Notes: generated from the sequence alone by a model not told the origin. A stretch of 64,000 nucleotides of DNA from Nymphaea colorata (GCF_008831285.2 NC_045141.1:60001-124000); one strand, 5' to 3'; positions 11,871 through 24,620 are shown, counted from the first letter of the stretch. A program made the numbers and translations.

Positions 11871-13589
11871 TCACCCAGCCTAGGACTGCCCACTGGCAGG
11901 CCTAAATAGGCAGAACTAGCCCGCCACAGGCCCATTTTGGCTTGTGCTGGTCGGCGGTAGTGGGCTAAGCCTAAGCTAGGCGAGCCTATCTCTTGGCCTG
12001 GCTGTCAGTTTGGTTGTGGGCCCCAAAAAGGGTATTTTGATATTTTTTGTAAAAAATAAGGTTATTTTTGGAAAAGAAATGATATTTCAAGAAAATCATG
12101 GGCATTTTGAGAAATTCAATGATATTTTTAGAAAATCAAGGGTATTTTCAGAATCCTGAATTAAATTGGATTTGGATCTCAAATTTGGTTCTAAAACTCA
12201 TATTTTCTTTTGTATTTGAGATTTAGATCTAGATTGAGGTAAAAACTTGGAATTAGATATAAATTTGGATCTAGATTAAGAATTTGGAACTGAACAAGGG
12301 TATTGATTAGACTTTGGATCATGGGTTCAAATCGGGTCTGAATTGATATAATTGCACAAATTGGGACCATGAGTCCAGAATTGAGATTTGGATCAAGGTC
12401 TAGATCTAAAGTTTTGTTGTGGATCTAGTTTTAGAATTTGGATTTGGATATAAATCAATTTTTATCTAATTTGGATCTAGGGATCTTTTTTGGATCTTGG
12501 GCTAGTGTTTGGATCCAAACTTGGATTTGTGGCTTTGTTTTGGATATGAAGTTGGGTTTTTGATTTGAATTTGGATCTATGGAATTGTTTTAGGCTTCTA
12601 CATGGGTTTTTGAATTGGATCCCAGTTTGAATTATATAGAACAAGTCTAAATTGAGATTGAGCTTTATGTCCAAAATATGGAATTAGATCCAAATAAGTC
12701 TTATTCATAGTCAAATAAAATAAAAAATTTGACCATAATTAAGAGAAGTTGAAGTGTTTGAAGCCAAAAATCCTTGAAGATTGTCATAAAGTTATCACAA
12801 AATATTAAAGAAAGGGAAGACACTTGAGATAAACGTACACAAACTAGGATAAATGAACTCAAACCAAACTAAAGGAAGCTTGATTTATACATGATAAACA
12901 TTGTCCTAACTTGGTTTTCGCTCACTCTTCCAGGTTGAGCTCAACTTTTCAAAATAGGAGAGAGAAAGACCTAATGGAAACCTGCAAGTTAGTATCAATT
13001 TGCAACTTGGGCTGGACGACTCAAAATAAGTGAAATAAAACTCTCTTGATTAAGGTAAACTTTTTTGACTTGGTTGAGCTAACCATCATAGGTTTAAGTT
13101 TCGAAAGCTAATTTGAGCTACAGAGGAGCCGACTTCACATTGAGATAACCATGATGAGCTAACTCCAGCAACTCCTAGGGTCATGTAAAATTGTGAAATG
13201 GCCTCATTGCTCAAATGTTCAGCAACCCTTAGAATTTTGATGTAAAATCCATACTTTCCAAGTCATGATACCAGCATGTAGGGGCAAATTGATAATTTAT
13301 TATTTATAGCTTTGCCAACTTAGGTGATGTAGGTCTAGGTGTTTATGCTGGTGTAAAAAGTGTTTATTTGGCTTGAAAATTTTCCTTTGTTCTTGAAATT
13401 AGACTTTAAAAATCAATCTTGAAATCTCATAATGAAGGGTAAAATGGTTATTTGGACTTATAAAGATTTTGGGTGTTCATATATGCCCTCTTTACTACAA
13501 AGTTAGGAACTGTGCTTAGTGGTGAAGATTGAGCACCCATCCTAAAAATACCAATACTCTTGAAATAAAAATTTTGAAAAGAAAAATCC
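11871..13589. other. Gene-free AT-rich region with GGATCT motif drift
   Basis: 11871-12010 is GC-rich with repeated AGGCCTA/GGGCTAAGCC words. 12120-12720 repeats a degenerate TTTGGATCTAGA-like word many times without a fixed period. No coding potential. It lies 3' of the Tat-like element on its strand, so it may contain that element's 3' LTR, but I could not match an LTR partner. Confidence 0.45.
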
Positions 13590-15955
13590 ATTTAATGTAT
13601 ATAAAAAAATGCCTCTTTGTGAATACTGGTGCGATGCTTAAGAAAATGATTGAAAATTCTTGTAAAATTTATGCATTGGAGGTGTGAACCGAAGAACAAA
13701 AATATCACATAAAATGTGATTGCTTATAAAAATGCTTGTAAAAATCATGCAATGAAATGCATGTGCTTGTATGCATGTTTGCGCCAAAGCATGAAAATTT
13801 CACATAAACATTAGTGCTTGTGAAATAGTTATGGACTTGCACAAATGCTTGTAAAATTTAGTAAGATATCTTTGCTTGCATCTCTTGTATCTTGTAAGAA
13901 CTTGCAAGATTTTGCTCTTTCATTTCTAAATGATAAGCTAAGAAGTGTTGCTCTCTATTGCATAGGGCTCCTTAGAATAAGATTTTTCACTATGCTGACT
14001 CCCTTCATGATCACAAGATGCTTTCCTTTTTATTTATCAAAGAATTCTTGACTTCTATGACCTTGGCTTTCTAGGCATGCATTTTGCTCATTTTGTTCCT
14101 AAATTTAGCCATTTTTGGCTCTTTTGTTTTTGTTCATGTTTTCTTGTTATTTGAGGCTGACCTTCACCTGTAGGAGAAATACAACACCACCCCACAGGCT
14201 ACTACGTAGCTCCATTGCTTTGATGGTCGTGTAGCTTTGTCATATGCAATGTCATGTTAATTGAGCTTTCTACTGAACCTTTGTAATGAGTTTTGGGTTG
14301 GTAGCTCCTCGACTAGTTGGTCTTAGGGTACCAGATGTAGAACACCCTTTAGACTTACTTGCTCAAGCATAGAAGACTTTACAAGACATAACTAGACAAA
14401 TATCATAGATTACATAATTTCACATATAGACGCAAATAAACTTTATGTCCACCTTACACGTTTTGAGTACTAATCTAGTGGAACGACTACATTTGCCCCA
14501 AGCCCATCTCTGAACGCTCATTTTTTTATGTTTTGCTCATGTCAAATCAATCACTTGTTTTCCAAATGATGCTTGATAAACTTTTGTTTTACAAGGGTAT
14601 TAGTTCTAGTGACATTTCCTAGACTCTTGATTCTCTCTATTTCCTTAAGCATTCTCCTTGGTTTTTAACATGGTTCTATCGAAACTTTTGCTTTTTTAAT
14701 GATTTATTGAATCATTGGCTGAAATTTTATTTTTCTGTCCAAAAAAATAGAAATCATGTGGTGCTTGTAAGATACAATCACGACTTGTTTAGAATATTTA
14801 TCATACTTGAAGTGCTTGTGCGGCACAAGCATGAAAAAGACACCAAAGTATGAAAATGTGTGTTGATGTGCATGTACTTGTCTGTGCCAAAGCGTAAAAA
14901 TCTTACAAAATGGTACATTCACTTGTGTGCACAGATCGCAAAAATCTTATGCCAAGACATGTTCACTTGGGAGCGTCGAAGCACAAAATCTTATACAATA
15001 CAAAAGTTTTGAAAAATTAGGTAGTACATTAACTTGTGCATGCTAAAGTGCAAAAATCTTATGTCAAGGCACATTCACTTGAGGGCACCGAAGTGCAAAG
15101 TCTTATGTCAAAGTGTGTTTACTTGTTTATGCTGAAGTGTGAAAATCTTACACCAAAACACATGACTTGTGTGTGCTAAAGCATGAAGATTTATGCACAA
15201 GTACGTTCACTTGTGTGTGTCGAAGTGTGAAAATCTTATGCCAAATTGCATTCACTTAGTGGCAACAAGCCATAAGATTTTACACTGGAATATGAGAATT
15301 TAAAAAAAAAAAAAAAAAACTTGTGTAAACTAGTATTACTTGTGTGCGTCGAAGCGTGAAAATCTAACGCTAGGCATCTTCACTTGAAGGCATCCAATAG
15401 CAAAATTTTATACCAGTATGTGTTCTAGTAAAACTTGTATGCGCCAAAGAATAGAAATGATGTGCCAAAGCAAAATTTTTGAAAACTTGTGAAATTTGGT
15501 TGCATCATCGACCATAACCTTGTGAAAAAGCACAAATTTTGGAAACTTGTGAAAATTTGAGTGCCTCAAAGCGTGAACATGAAAATTTGTTTACACTTGT
15601 GTGTGAATGGAAAACTTGTGTGCATATTGACGTGCAAGATTAGAAAACTTGTATGCACTTGGGTGTGAAATCCAAAAACTTGTGAAATTGAAAAATCTGT
15701 GTACACCAAGAAGCGTGATTTACAAAAATTATGAAATTAGAAAACCTGAGTGCATGGAAGTGCGGAATTGGAGAAACTTGTGAAATGTGAAATTATAAGG
15801 TATGTGAGTACCTAAGTGTGAAATTTGAAAAGCTTGTGTAAAATTTGAAAATCAATAATGTGACATTTGAAAACCTTTTAGTGAATGTTTGAAAACTTAA
15901 TGTTCTTGAAAAACTCCACAGAACCTAGAAAATTGGCATGTACTTGGATTGTGGA
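13590..15955 (-). repeat. Degenerate tandem repeats in the 3' region of the Tat-like element
   Basis: Variants of a unit containing GTGAAAATCTTATGCCAA and CATTCACTTGTG recur every 40 to 50 bases, most clearly at 14880-15400 and more degenerate on both sides. The array lies directly downstream, on the minus strand, of the integrase that ends near 16300. Tat/Ogre-lineage gypsy elements are known to carry variable tandem repeats in their 3' untranslated region, so this placement is what that lineage predicts. Confidence 0.6.
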
Positions 15956-16299
15956 GGCATGTGGACTAATAGCTCTCAAATTTTTTGAAACTTTGAAATT
16001 TTCCTTGTTGAAAAGCTTTTTGTGGCTATTTCCTCGCAATTGGTGATGTTTTATTTAACAAAGATGCCTCAACATGAAGGATCATGGAGAAAATGCTTGT
16101 ATCAAATAGAGATTACAGACTAATTTGGCCATCAAAAGAAATTGTATTGATAGAGAAATTTTGATACAAGTGGATTATACATATAATTTCTTCAAATGAA
16201 GAGCATTTACAAGATCACAATTCAAGTTCATCCCAATGCATGGCTCACTTCTCACAAGACACTTCTTCCATGGAATGGTTGATCTCAATACTGGCTCAT

Positions 16300-17198
16300 T
16301 GATTTTGAAACTTTGCTCAATTAGTCATTTGTGTAATGTTGGCTACCCTTTGCCAATATGCTTTTGCGTATTCTGCTGCTCACCGTATTTTCTCATTGAG
16401 TAGGTCTAACTGTAGCATCTTTTGCTTTTGATATTGGTCTATGGGTAGCTCAATAACAAAAATGCAAACTTATAAGCTAGCTTCTGCACATGCAAAGGAA
16501 AGAGGCCCACGTTGGTGCCATACACTAGTTCTATTGGGGTAGCATTGGTGGGAGTTCTGATTGTAGTCTTGAAGGCCCATAATGCATCATATAATTTTTC
16601 ATGTCAATCTCGGCTAGTTCCCACTATACTTCCCATGATTCAGATCAGAATTTTATTCATTGCTTTGTTGGTTGTTTTCTTGTGGATAGCAGGGTGCTGA
16701 AAAATTATGTTTGATCCTAAACTTTAAGGAGACATCATGCATCCTCTCATTCTTGAAATGTGTTTCATTGTTGGACATGATATCATCTGGCACCCAAACC
16801 TGCACAAGATATTATTGTCAATGAAAAAGACAACATGCTTGCCTTCCATAGTTCTCAAAGTGATGGTTTCCACTCCCTCAATGAAATACTTCATTGCAGC
16901 AAGGAAATACTTGTGTCCATTTGATGCAAAAGGAATAATGGGACCTACTACATCAAATGGCCATGGCGATACAATGAAATGTAGATATGTCGTGGGAATA
17001 TGTATGTCATAAGCATGAATTTGACATTTCGAACATCTCTTGACGAACTTGTGACAGTCTTACAACATGGTTGGCCAATAGTAGTCTACTTGAACTAACT
17101 ATTTGACCAGGGTTTGATATCTAGTGGGTCCTCCGCAAATTCCTTTGTGAGCTTCCCAGATCATTTTTTGAGCTTCTTGCTTGTCAAGACATTGTGAA
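16300..17198 (-). pseudogene. Tat-like integrase
   Basis: Read on the minus strand, the segment starts right at the hAT junction with a CLDKQEAQKM stretch, passes an ICGGPTRYQTL segment and a KRCSKCQIHA half of the zinc-binding region near 17020-17060. The catalytic core follows, with PWPFDVVGPI and NGHKYFLAAMKYF at about 16980-16900. The C-terminal part reads to about 16460. Scattered stops show it is dead. If the hAT element and one copy of the 8-bp duplication are removed, the frame is continuous from the RNase H side into this segment, confirming that the two halves were one ORF. Confidence 0.75.
17191..17198 (+). repeat. Left 8-bp target duplication of the hAT element
   Basis: ATTGTGAA here is repeated exactly at 22565-22572. 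Eight bases is the hallmark of hAT insertion. Confidence 0.9.
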
Positions 17199-18297
17199 TA
17201 GGGCTGGGCATCGGGCCGGGTCGGGCCGGCCCGGCCCGATAAAAATGTCAAAATGATGCCCAAAAACTTTATCGGGCTAGCCCACGGCCCGGGCCGGGCC
17301 CATGTAATATCGGGCCTCGGGCTTCGATTAATGCCCGAGGCCCGGCCCGGCCCGGCCCATCATCAAACGGGCCGGGCGGGCTTTTAGGTGGGCTGGGCTG
17401 GGCCTGTTTCTCAAACCTGTTGCTCGGCTCAGTTTGCTTTTATAATCAACTTGCAAAACAGAAAATAAACCAATAATTTTTTGTAAGATAAAAAGGATCA
17501 ACAACAAGACAGCACCACTTGCTTGGAATTGCACACACTGCCGGTTCAAACAAACAAAGTGCATGGCATGGAGTACAAATGGCCCCATGAAGTATTTTAA
17601 AGCTATACAAAATCAAGAACCATCTACGTTTAGAATCCAAGTACAAAGCAAAGCAGCCTTAGTATAAAAGAAATCCATAAGCATGTGCAATTGTTTTCCA
17701 ATAGTGTCAAAGTACACGATTGATCACTAAATCTCCATATTAGTGGTAATACCAGCTATCCAAACAGCACATAATATCTTCCTTTTCGAACTTACAAGAT
17801 CCCAAACCACCTTAACAACCAAGACAGGAAAAGAGTACAAATCCCACCCACATAGCATGCTACATATATATTAGGAGGGCTGAGAAAACAAGAGCAACAT
17901 CTGCGTTGTCTTCCGATCGAGCAAAATCTGATCAAGCTTTGTTATGTGTCATCCTTTTCCTTCATATGTGTTTTCACTGTAACAACCACACCCATTGCAT
18001 TTGCATGAGAAAGCAAAGAGAGAAAGAGAGACAATAACATTGATCTCATATGGTGCAACACTATGTTTATAGCATAGGAAACTATGCCTGTGTGTGTATG
18101 TGTGTCAAGGAGATTTTGTAAAATGTCAAGGACATGTTTTACCACAATGAAATACAAATCATGCTAATTCGTCACCAGAAGATTCTTCCTTATCTTCAAA
18201 ACTACAAAAAACACATCACCACAAGCAAACTACAATGTTAGTATATCATGAAAAACAAAAAAAAATGATTAAAATTTAACATTAAACAATGAACATC

Positions 18298-20316
18298 TTA
18301 CGTTTCACATGAGATATCTTCATCACGAATCCAACTCTGTGTGCAAACTAGTGCTTCAACAATTTCAGGAGTGGATGAACGTCGATAATCATTAATGATT
18401 CTTCCAGTTGTACTGAATGCAGACTCAGATGCAACTGTGGATATAGGGACTGCCAAGATATCTCGAGCGATTTTAGATAAAACTTTATATTTACTTTCAT
18501 TTGCCTTCCACCAAGATAATATATTGAAGTCTTCATTAGGCCGAGATCGTTCTATTGGATCAGTTAAATATGCTTCCAAATCTGTGCGAGGTACTTGAGG
18601 AGATGAAGAACTCATGTAATATGTGAAGAAGGCATCTCTTGAAAAAGTTGAAGCCATCTCTTCTTCAAAATCAACAATGACGTTGTTTGCATTTTCATTT
18701 TCTTCATTGTCTGCACCACCGTACACGTTTTTTTACTCAGCATACAATTTATAAAGACTGCACTCTATTTTTTCATATTGTACCATTGCATCGATTTCAT
18801 TTAGACTCTCAAGCACATACTTCAAATATCCCAGTTTGGATCTAGGTTCTAAGACAAATGCAATTCCCAAGAAAACATTGTAGTCATTTTTCCAATATTT
18901 GTCAAACTTTTCTTGCATTTTGTATGCTAATGTCCTTATATAATCATTGTCTGCCAACTGATGTTTATGCAAATGGTTGCGTACTTTCTGTATTTCTTCA
19001 AAAACCACATTAGCTGTTACGTTTCTAGTGGCAGAGAAGATATTTGTAACATTATAGAATAACTTCAAGAACTGGCACAAAGTACTTGCATAAGACCATT
19101 CATCATCAGAAGGTAAATTTATATAATTGGGATCTACAGAAGCTAAATGTTGAAATACATCTTTGTAGAACAATGCATCTCTCAACATGACATATGTAGA
19201 GTTCCATCGAGTTGGAACATCATAAGTTAATTTCTTTGTACCAATCAAACCCACTGTTCTTATACAATCCTTAAAGGAATGTAACCGCTTTGGTCATCCC
19301 TTTACATATTTAACACTTTCACGGATTTTTGAAATTGTATCATGTAGATCCTGCATACCATCTTGAACCATAAGATTTAGAATATGCGCACCACAGCGAA
19401 TATGCAAATGTTGCCCCTGCATTGGAATAAGATTTCTTCTTCCTAAGTTCCTTTTCAGTGTAGTCATTGCACTATCATTTGTCGAACAATTATCAGCAGT
19501 AATAGAAAATAACTTTGACCGAATGTTCCATTTAGAGATGCATTCTAATAAAGCCTCACACAAACTATTTGCATTATGTGGCGGAGGTACATGTACGAAA
19601 CTGAACATATGAGCATGCAACTTCCAATATCTATCAACGTATTGTCATGTTACGCATAGATAACCCAATGTCTGCTGTGAAGTCCACATATCAAATGTCA
19701 ATGAAACTCGCTGTGTAGAATCATTTATAAATCCTTCAAGTCGGGCTTTCTCAGTCTTGTACATTGACATAATTTTTCTTTTCAAAGTTCTTCTAGAAAA
19801 TGGAACAAACTTAGGATTGTAAGCTTGAAGAAGTTTGTTATGATATTTATACTCTGCCAAATTGAACGAAAGCTCAGGTGCTATTACACACTTTGACATC
19901 AACTTTCTTATAGACTCCATGTCAATTTTTTGTATACATACAGAAGTTGCACCAGAGTCACTAATTGCAAGTGATAAAGTTCTCTGTTTACCTTCATTGA
20001 TTTGCCTATTTAAACAAGATTTTATATGTCTACTTAAATGGCTAGTTCCATGAGCACTGCTTGATTTCAGTCGTTCTCCACAATGTTTGCATTTGGCAAA
20101 CTCTTCTCCTTTATATGTAACTAATATAAAATCAATCCATACTTTTGAAGTCCTTTTTCTCTTGGAGACAGCTTCTCTCTCGGTAGATGATTCAACTGAT
20201 TCCATATTAGAAGTTGGATAATATTCTTTATCAGAAGAACCAGGCGACATAACTGACATAAGTTGAAATGACACATGTAAATAACCAAAACAATAAAAAG
20301 AACCATTAAGATGCAC
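18298..20316 (-). pseudogene. hAT transposase (BED finger and hAT dimerisation domain), three in-frame stops
   Basis: This cut-and-paste transposase would bind the element's ends in the nucleus. One reading frame of about 670 codons covers the whole protein, interrupted only by TGA near 19645, TGA near 19280 and TAA near 18730; there is no frameshift. An N-terminal BED zinc finger (CKHCGERLK...HLSRHIKSC) lies at residues 76-103 if translation begins at 20316; a later Met (MSVMSPGSS) may be the real start. The central region has the RNase H-like fold signature (LTFDMWTS, ITADNCSTND, YDVPTRWNSTY). The C-terminal hAT dimerisation domain (WWKANESKYKVLSKIARDIL, then ASESAFSTTGRI) is complete. Related to RICESLEEPER-type hAT proteins. 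Confidence 0.9.
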
Positions 20317-20982
20317 AATATCATAGGAATGGACTTATTGAAACTGTTGATAAACAATAACTAAGACAGAATTAGAAGTTAAACAATAGGAATGGACTTA
20401 TTAAAGAGAAACATTTCAACTAAAACAGATGTGGTACCATAACCATATCAATATATAAATGTCAAGAGTCTAACCTTGGCAAGTCAATAGGATTAGAAGT
20501 TAAATCAACCTGGTCCAAGAATTGAGTGCCTTGATAATGTTTCCTCTCTTGGCTTTGGCACACTCAAAGACCTACAATGTCATCAAAATTAAAATTCATG
20601 AAGACATAATAACATAATAAAGCCAAATTGGATGGTAATTTTTCTCAGTATTAAGAAATGATACATGGACAATACAGAAGCTAGAAGTTAAAGACAAACT
20701 TACCACGGGAGGAGCTAGAAGTTCCTGGTTGGGGAGCAGAGTAACACTTAAATATTAAATTTCTAAGGTCACTTTATACGTGGTATTCCATTGTAGAGGT
20801 AAACCATTAATTCAAATTGTATCATGCATGAAGGACTACTGGACTACGTTTTCTGTGGAAGCTTGTTCATTCAACCATCAGCTTCTCATTCTTTTTGAAT
20901 CTTTTTGAGTTTCTGTCCTGCATCGAACTGGACTGATTTGGGATCCCTTGGGTTGATTCTCATGGTTTACTGTTGTTGACAG

Positions 20983-21394
20983 AGCAAGAGACATCAAAGT
21001 TTGAGGATCCAAATGGTTTTCTGTCAAGAAGCATAACATTGGAGGAAGCCACAGATACTATTCTCTTCTGCAGGCTGAGATCGTTCATAATCTGGCATAT
21101 AATGCAGCAGCCATCGCTATTGAAAGGGAGGAAGCTCGACCCACTTTTACCATCTTGGGCAGATCTAGGAAATGATGCCAAGCATCCAAGTGTTCTATCT
21201 GGAAAGAGGGTGACAAGGTCACGAAAGCCTAAAGTGAAACAACATCACAAGCAAATGATGGTGAATCCAACAAGGCTGAAGTCGAAGTGAAGTTCTATGA
21301 GACCAAAATCCATCATGTTACTATACCAAAGCAAGTTGATAGAATGAAACCTATGAAGCTTGAGTCCAAGTGCAATTTCACTATAAGTCTGTAA
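20983..21394 (+). pseudogene. Probable captured 3' exon of a host gene inside the hAT element
   Basis: The plus strand holds a decayed protein-coding stretch unlike any transposon protein: a SKFEDPNGFLSRSITLEEA segment, a frameshift near 21075, then an IVHNLAYNAAAIAIEREE segment, a PTFTILG segment, a basic region, and a C-terminus near LESKCNFT followed by TAA at 21392-21394. Just before it is a plausible intron end (TTGTTGACAG at 20973-20982). An exon preceded by intron sequence suggests capture of genomic DNA rather than a processed cDNA. I believe this resembles the C-terminus of an uncharacterised plant-specific protein family, from memory only. Alternatively it could be a second ORF native to this hAT family. 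Confidence 0.5.
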
Positions 21395-21647
21395 TGTAGC
21401 AGATTGCCAGATCCTCCTCACTCAAGGGGAGACTGTGATTCAAGCGGAGATGAACAGTCAGCCTTTCCCCTGCCCTTGTTTTGATTAATGTGAATAGTAG
21501 AATGAGAATTATGATTTTTGAGGTGATTCTTTTTATAAACCTGGATACACTGTGATGAGTATGATGACATTCAACAACACAACTTCCCTGTGATGACATT
21601 CAACAACACAACTTCCGAGAGCTTCTCAGTAGTCGCAGGCATGAAAA

Positions 21648-21917
21648 GTGAGGAAAACGGATGATTTATCTAAAAAAAATTAGCATCACAAACCAACAAT
21701 CACAGTATGCTCAAAGTGAGAAAACAGATTATTTATCTAAAAAAATTCAGCATCACAAACCAACAATCACAGTATGCTCAAAGTGAGCAAAACGGATGAT
21801 TTATCTAAAAAAATCAGCTTCACAAACCAACAGTCACAGTATGCTCAAAGTGAGGAAAACGGATGATTTATATAAAAAAATTCAGCATCACAAACCAACA
21901 ATCACAGTATGCTCAAA
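21648..21917. repeat. Four-copy tandem repeat of about 68 bp within the hAT element
   Basis: Units start near 21648, 21716, 21783 and 21850. Each contains ATGATTTATCTAAAAAAA followed by CAACAATCACAGTATGC. Copies differ by a few substitutions and one-base length changes. A separate 31-bp tandem duplication (GATGACATTCAACAACACAA) lies just upstream at about 21556-21615. Confidence 0.9.
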
Positions 21918-22029
21918 CAGTTCTGATAGGGAAGAAAAAAAAGGATGCAAAACAAGGGAATGAGACGGACAAGGAGAAAGGGGAGAGATAGCGCACCTGA
22001 TCGGCGGGGACTGGGAGTGGGAGACAGCT

Positions 22030-22270
22030 GATGGACGACGACGACAATCGACTGGGATGACCAGAGGGGCAACCGATGGGCGACGGGGATGGCGACTGTG
22101 ACAGCCGACTGGGAAGACCGGAGGAGGCAGCCGATGGGCGACGACAACGGCGACGACCGGAGGAGGCAGCCGATGGGCGACAACGACGGCGATTGGGAGG
22201 ACCGGTCAACGGAGGAGGCAGCCAATGGGCGACGACGACGGCGACGACTGGAGGAGGCAGTCTTCACTGT
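22030..22270. repeat. GC-rich degenerate minisatellite in hAT subterminal region
   Basis: Repeats of GGAGGCAGCCGATGGGCGAC with GACGACGGCGAC spacers recur about five times. They generate chance open frames on both strands, which I do not regard as genes. Confidence 0.75.
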
Positions 22271-22564
22271 TCAGTGTTGAGTCTCGATGGCGGCAAGGAA
22301 CAGTCGAACAGGGGTCAAGGAAGATAAATGTAACGAAAGTGAAACCCTACGTTAATGACCCTAAGTTCTTTTTTTTTTGAAAAAAAAATTAATAATATCG
22401 GGTACTCGGGCCACCGACGAGCACAGCAGTGGACCCGAGCCCGACCCGTTAACTACCGGGCCGGGCCGAGCCTGTTAACTAATGGCCCGAAAATCGTTTT
22501 TTCAAGGCCCGGGCCCGAGTCGGGCCGGGTGCCCGGCGGCGGTCCAACCCGGTGTCCAGGCTTA

Positions 22565-22572
22565 ATTGTGAA
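22565..22572 (+). repeat. Right 8-bp target duplication of the hAT element
   Basis: ATTGTGAA, an exact copy of 17191-17198. Confidence 0.9.
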
Positions 22573-24620
22573 TATTCTGAGCTGAATCTGTGTCTATGTA
22601 ATATTTCTACAAAAATGAAAAGTCGACCTGACATATATTGTATTGCTCTTTGTTCTTTCTTGACCATATCTAGAGAAAATTTACATGTTTCCATGTAATC
22701 ATTGATGTTTTGATACCAAGGAGTTTCGTCTGAGTCTACTTGGTTTACTTGTTCTAGAGGGTGACATGCTGGTTGAGTCAGTCTTCCCACCTCAAAATCT
22801 TTGTATGGTTCATTCCTTTTGAAAATGATAATGGACCCAAGGCTGGCTAGACTATTTGAAAATTGATTGAACTTACTCTTGACATGAAATAGCTGGAGTT
22901 CCTTGAATTGCTGCAGCAAATCCCAAGTGACTTCTTGATAAAGTGCCAATTTAGCATATTTCACTTTCCGTTCTTTGTTAACTTCATTCATGATAAGCAA
23001 AGAATCACCACAAGCATGAACTTTTCCGATGTTAAAACCAACAATATTATAATTCCATGTATCAATGTTTCACATTTAGCCATGTTTTGAGAGTATGTGA
23101 CTTCCAACCTAAGAGAATAAGAGGTCATCTGCTTGTCAAGGGTGAGTAGGAGAATTCCAATACTTTGTTCTGGCCATGTTCTTTGAGCCATTAAATGACA
23201 TCGTCCAAGGTTAAGTGATTTCAATGTGTAAGACTTGTTCGTTTGGGAAATCATCATTGGCCTTTAGCTCTTCAGCCAATGTAAAACTTTTCCAGCTGAT
23301 CAACTAATGCTTGTCCTTTGATGGATTTCTAAAAAATGTAGCCCAAGTCATGTTGCATGAGAAGCACCCGTCACTTGGCACTATGATAAATGGCTACTTT
23401 AGGATATAGTTGAGTGGATTTAATCTTGAAACCACCCTTGACACATGAGAGCATATAGTGTCTTAATTTCTGACACATCCAAACAATGGAGAGACATGTT
23501 TTCTCCATCAATAAATATTTCTTTTCATATTAAATGAAGAACTTGCTAACATAATATATTGCATGTTCTATCTTGCAACCTTCTTTGTATTGTGTCAAGA
23601 ACCTTCTACAAGCAGAGTTGTTAATCGAAATGTATAACAACAATGGCTGCCTTAAGATTGGTGGCTTTAGAACTAGAGGATTTAGCAAGTATTGTTTAAT
23701 GCATCCAAACAATTCTTGACATTGTGTCCCACTCAAACTTGATGCCCTTTGTAAGCAACTGATAGAATGGTTTACATCTGATGATAGGTTGGAAATAAAC
23801 TGTCGAATTGCTTGCATGTCTTGTAAATTGTGTAATTCCTTTAGGGTGGTTGGAGCAGGCATCTCAATATGATCCTCGTGTGCCTTTGACTTTACTAGAA
23901 TATCATCTACATATTTTATCCATGAATTTCTGCATAGTTGCCATGGCTTTCTGATATTTTCTCCAGCATTTTTCAGTCCAAATGGCATCATTATATAGTA
24001 GAAAGTGCCTCAAGGAGCGATGAATGATGTCTTGGGTTGATCTTTTAGAGCCAACTTAATCTGGTTGTAGCTAGAATATCCATTCATGAAGGTGAACATG
24101 GCATGGCCTGTTGTAGTGTCCACCAGTACATTAACATTGGGAGAAGGGTAGTCGTCCTTGGGTATAGCCTTATTAAGGTCTTACAAATCAATGCAGATCT
24201 GAGCCCTCTCATTTTTCTTCGATAATCTTCACTATGTTGGCAAGCCATTTAGGATAATCAACAGTTTTGATAAACTTGGCTTTAAGTAGTTCTTTTAATC
24301 CTTCTTTGATCTTATCCTCGGCACACAGATCTAATTTCTTCTGTTTTCTACTTGACACTGGACAATTGCCTAATTTGAGAATTAACCTGTGCTCTACTAG
24401 TTTTGGATCAACCTGGCATGTCTTCATATGTCCATGCGAACGTTTTCTTGTGTCCCTTGAGAAATTGAACCAGTTTTTCTTCTTCTTTTAGATCCAAGTT
24501 GACAACAATTTGTATTATCTTGGAATCTTTTGTGGTTTCAATATTCACCTCCTTGGTCGGATCATTGAGCAATGCTGGTGGCTGATCTTCTCTCTGCAAT
24601 TCAGCCAAGTCTACAAGGTC
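22573..24620 (-). pseudogene. Tat-like reverse transcriptase and RNase H
   Basis: On the minus strand the pol linker begins near 24620 with a KKTFAWTYEDMPG motif typical of Tat/Athila pol. Then come the RT fingers (KLLKAKFI-like segment near 24290) and an MMPFGLKNAG motif at about 23990. The catalytic YVDDI is encoded at 23899-23913. The RNase H portion runs 23700-22573 and ends at the hAT junction. Several frameshifts and stops break it. Neighbouring integrase continues on the other side of the hAT insertion. Confidence 0.8.

Larger units (their letters stand above)
17199..22564 (-). mobile_element. Complete hAT transposon with transposase pseudogene and captured sequence
   Basis: The ends are TAGGGCTGGGCATCGGG on the left and, reverse-complemented, TAAGCCTGGACACCGGG on the right (13 of 17 identical), flanked by perfect 8-bp duplications. 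The first and last 200 bp are packed with GGGCCGGGC/GGCCCGG words, presumably the subterminal sites bound by its transposase. Inside lie a minus-strand transposase (20316-18298), a plus-strand fragment resembling a host gene 3' end (20983-21394), a 68-bp tandem repeat (21648-21917) and a GACGACGG-rich stretch (22030-22270). Intact ends with only three stops in the transposase indicate a fairly recent insertion. Confidence 0.92.

Noticed and set aside
13590-15955. Regularly spaced repeats considered as a CRISPR-like array
   Set aside because: Units are degenerate, spacers are not distinct, the DNA is plant nuclear, and the position fits a retrotransposon 3' region.
21902-22327. Arg/Gly-rich and Ser/Pro-rich open frames
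   Set aside because: Products of the GACGACGG minisatellite in the hAT subterminal region.
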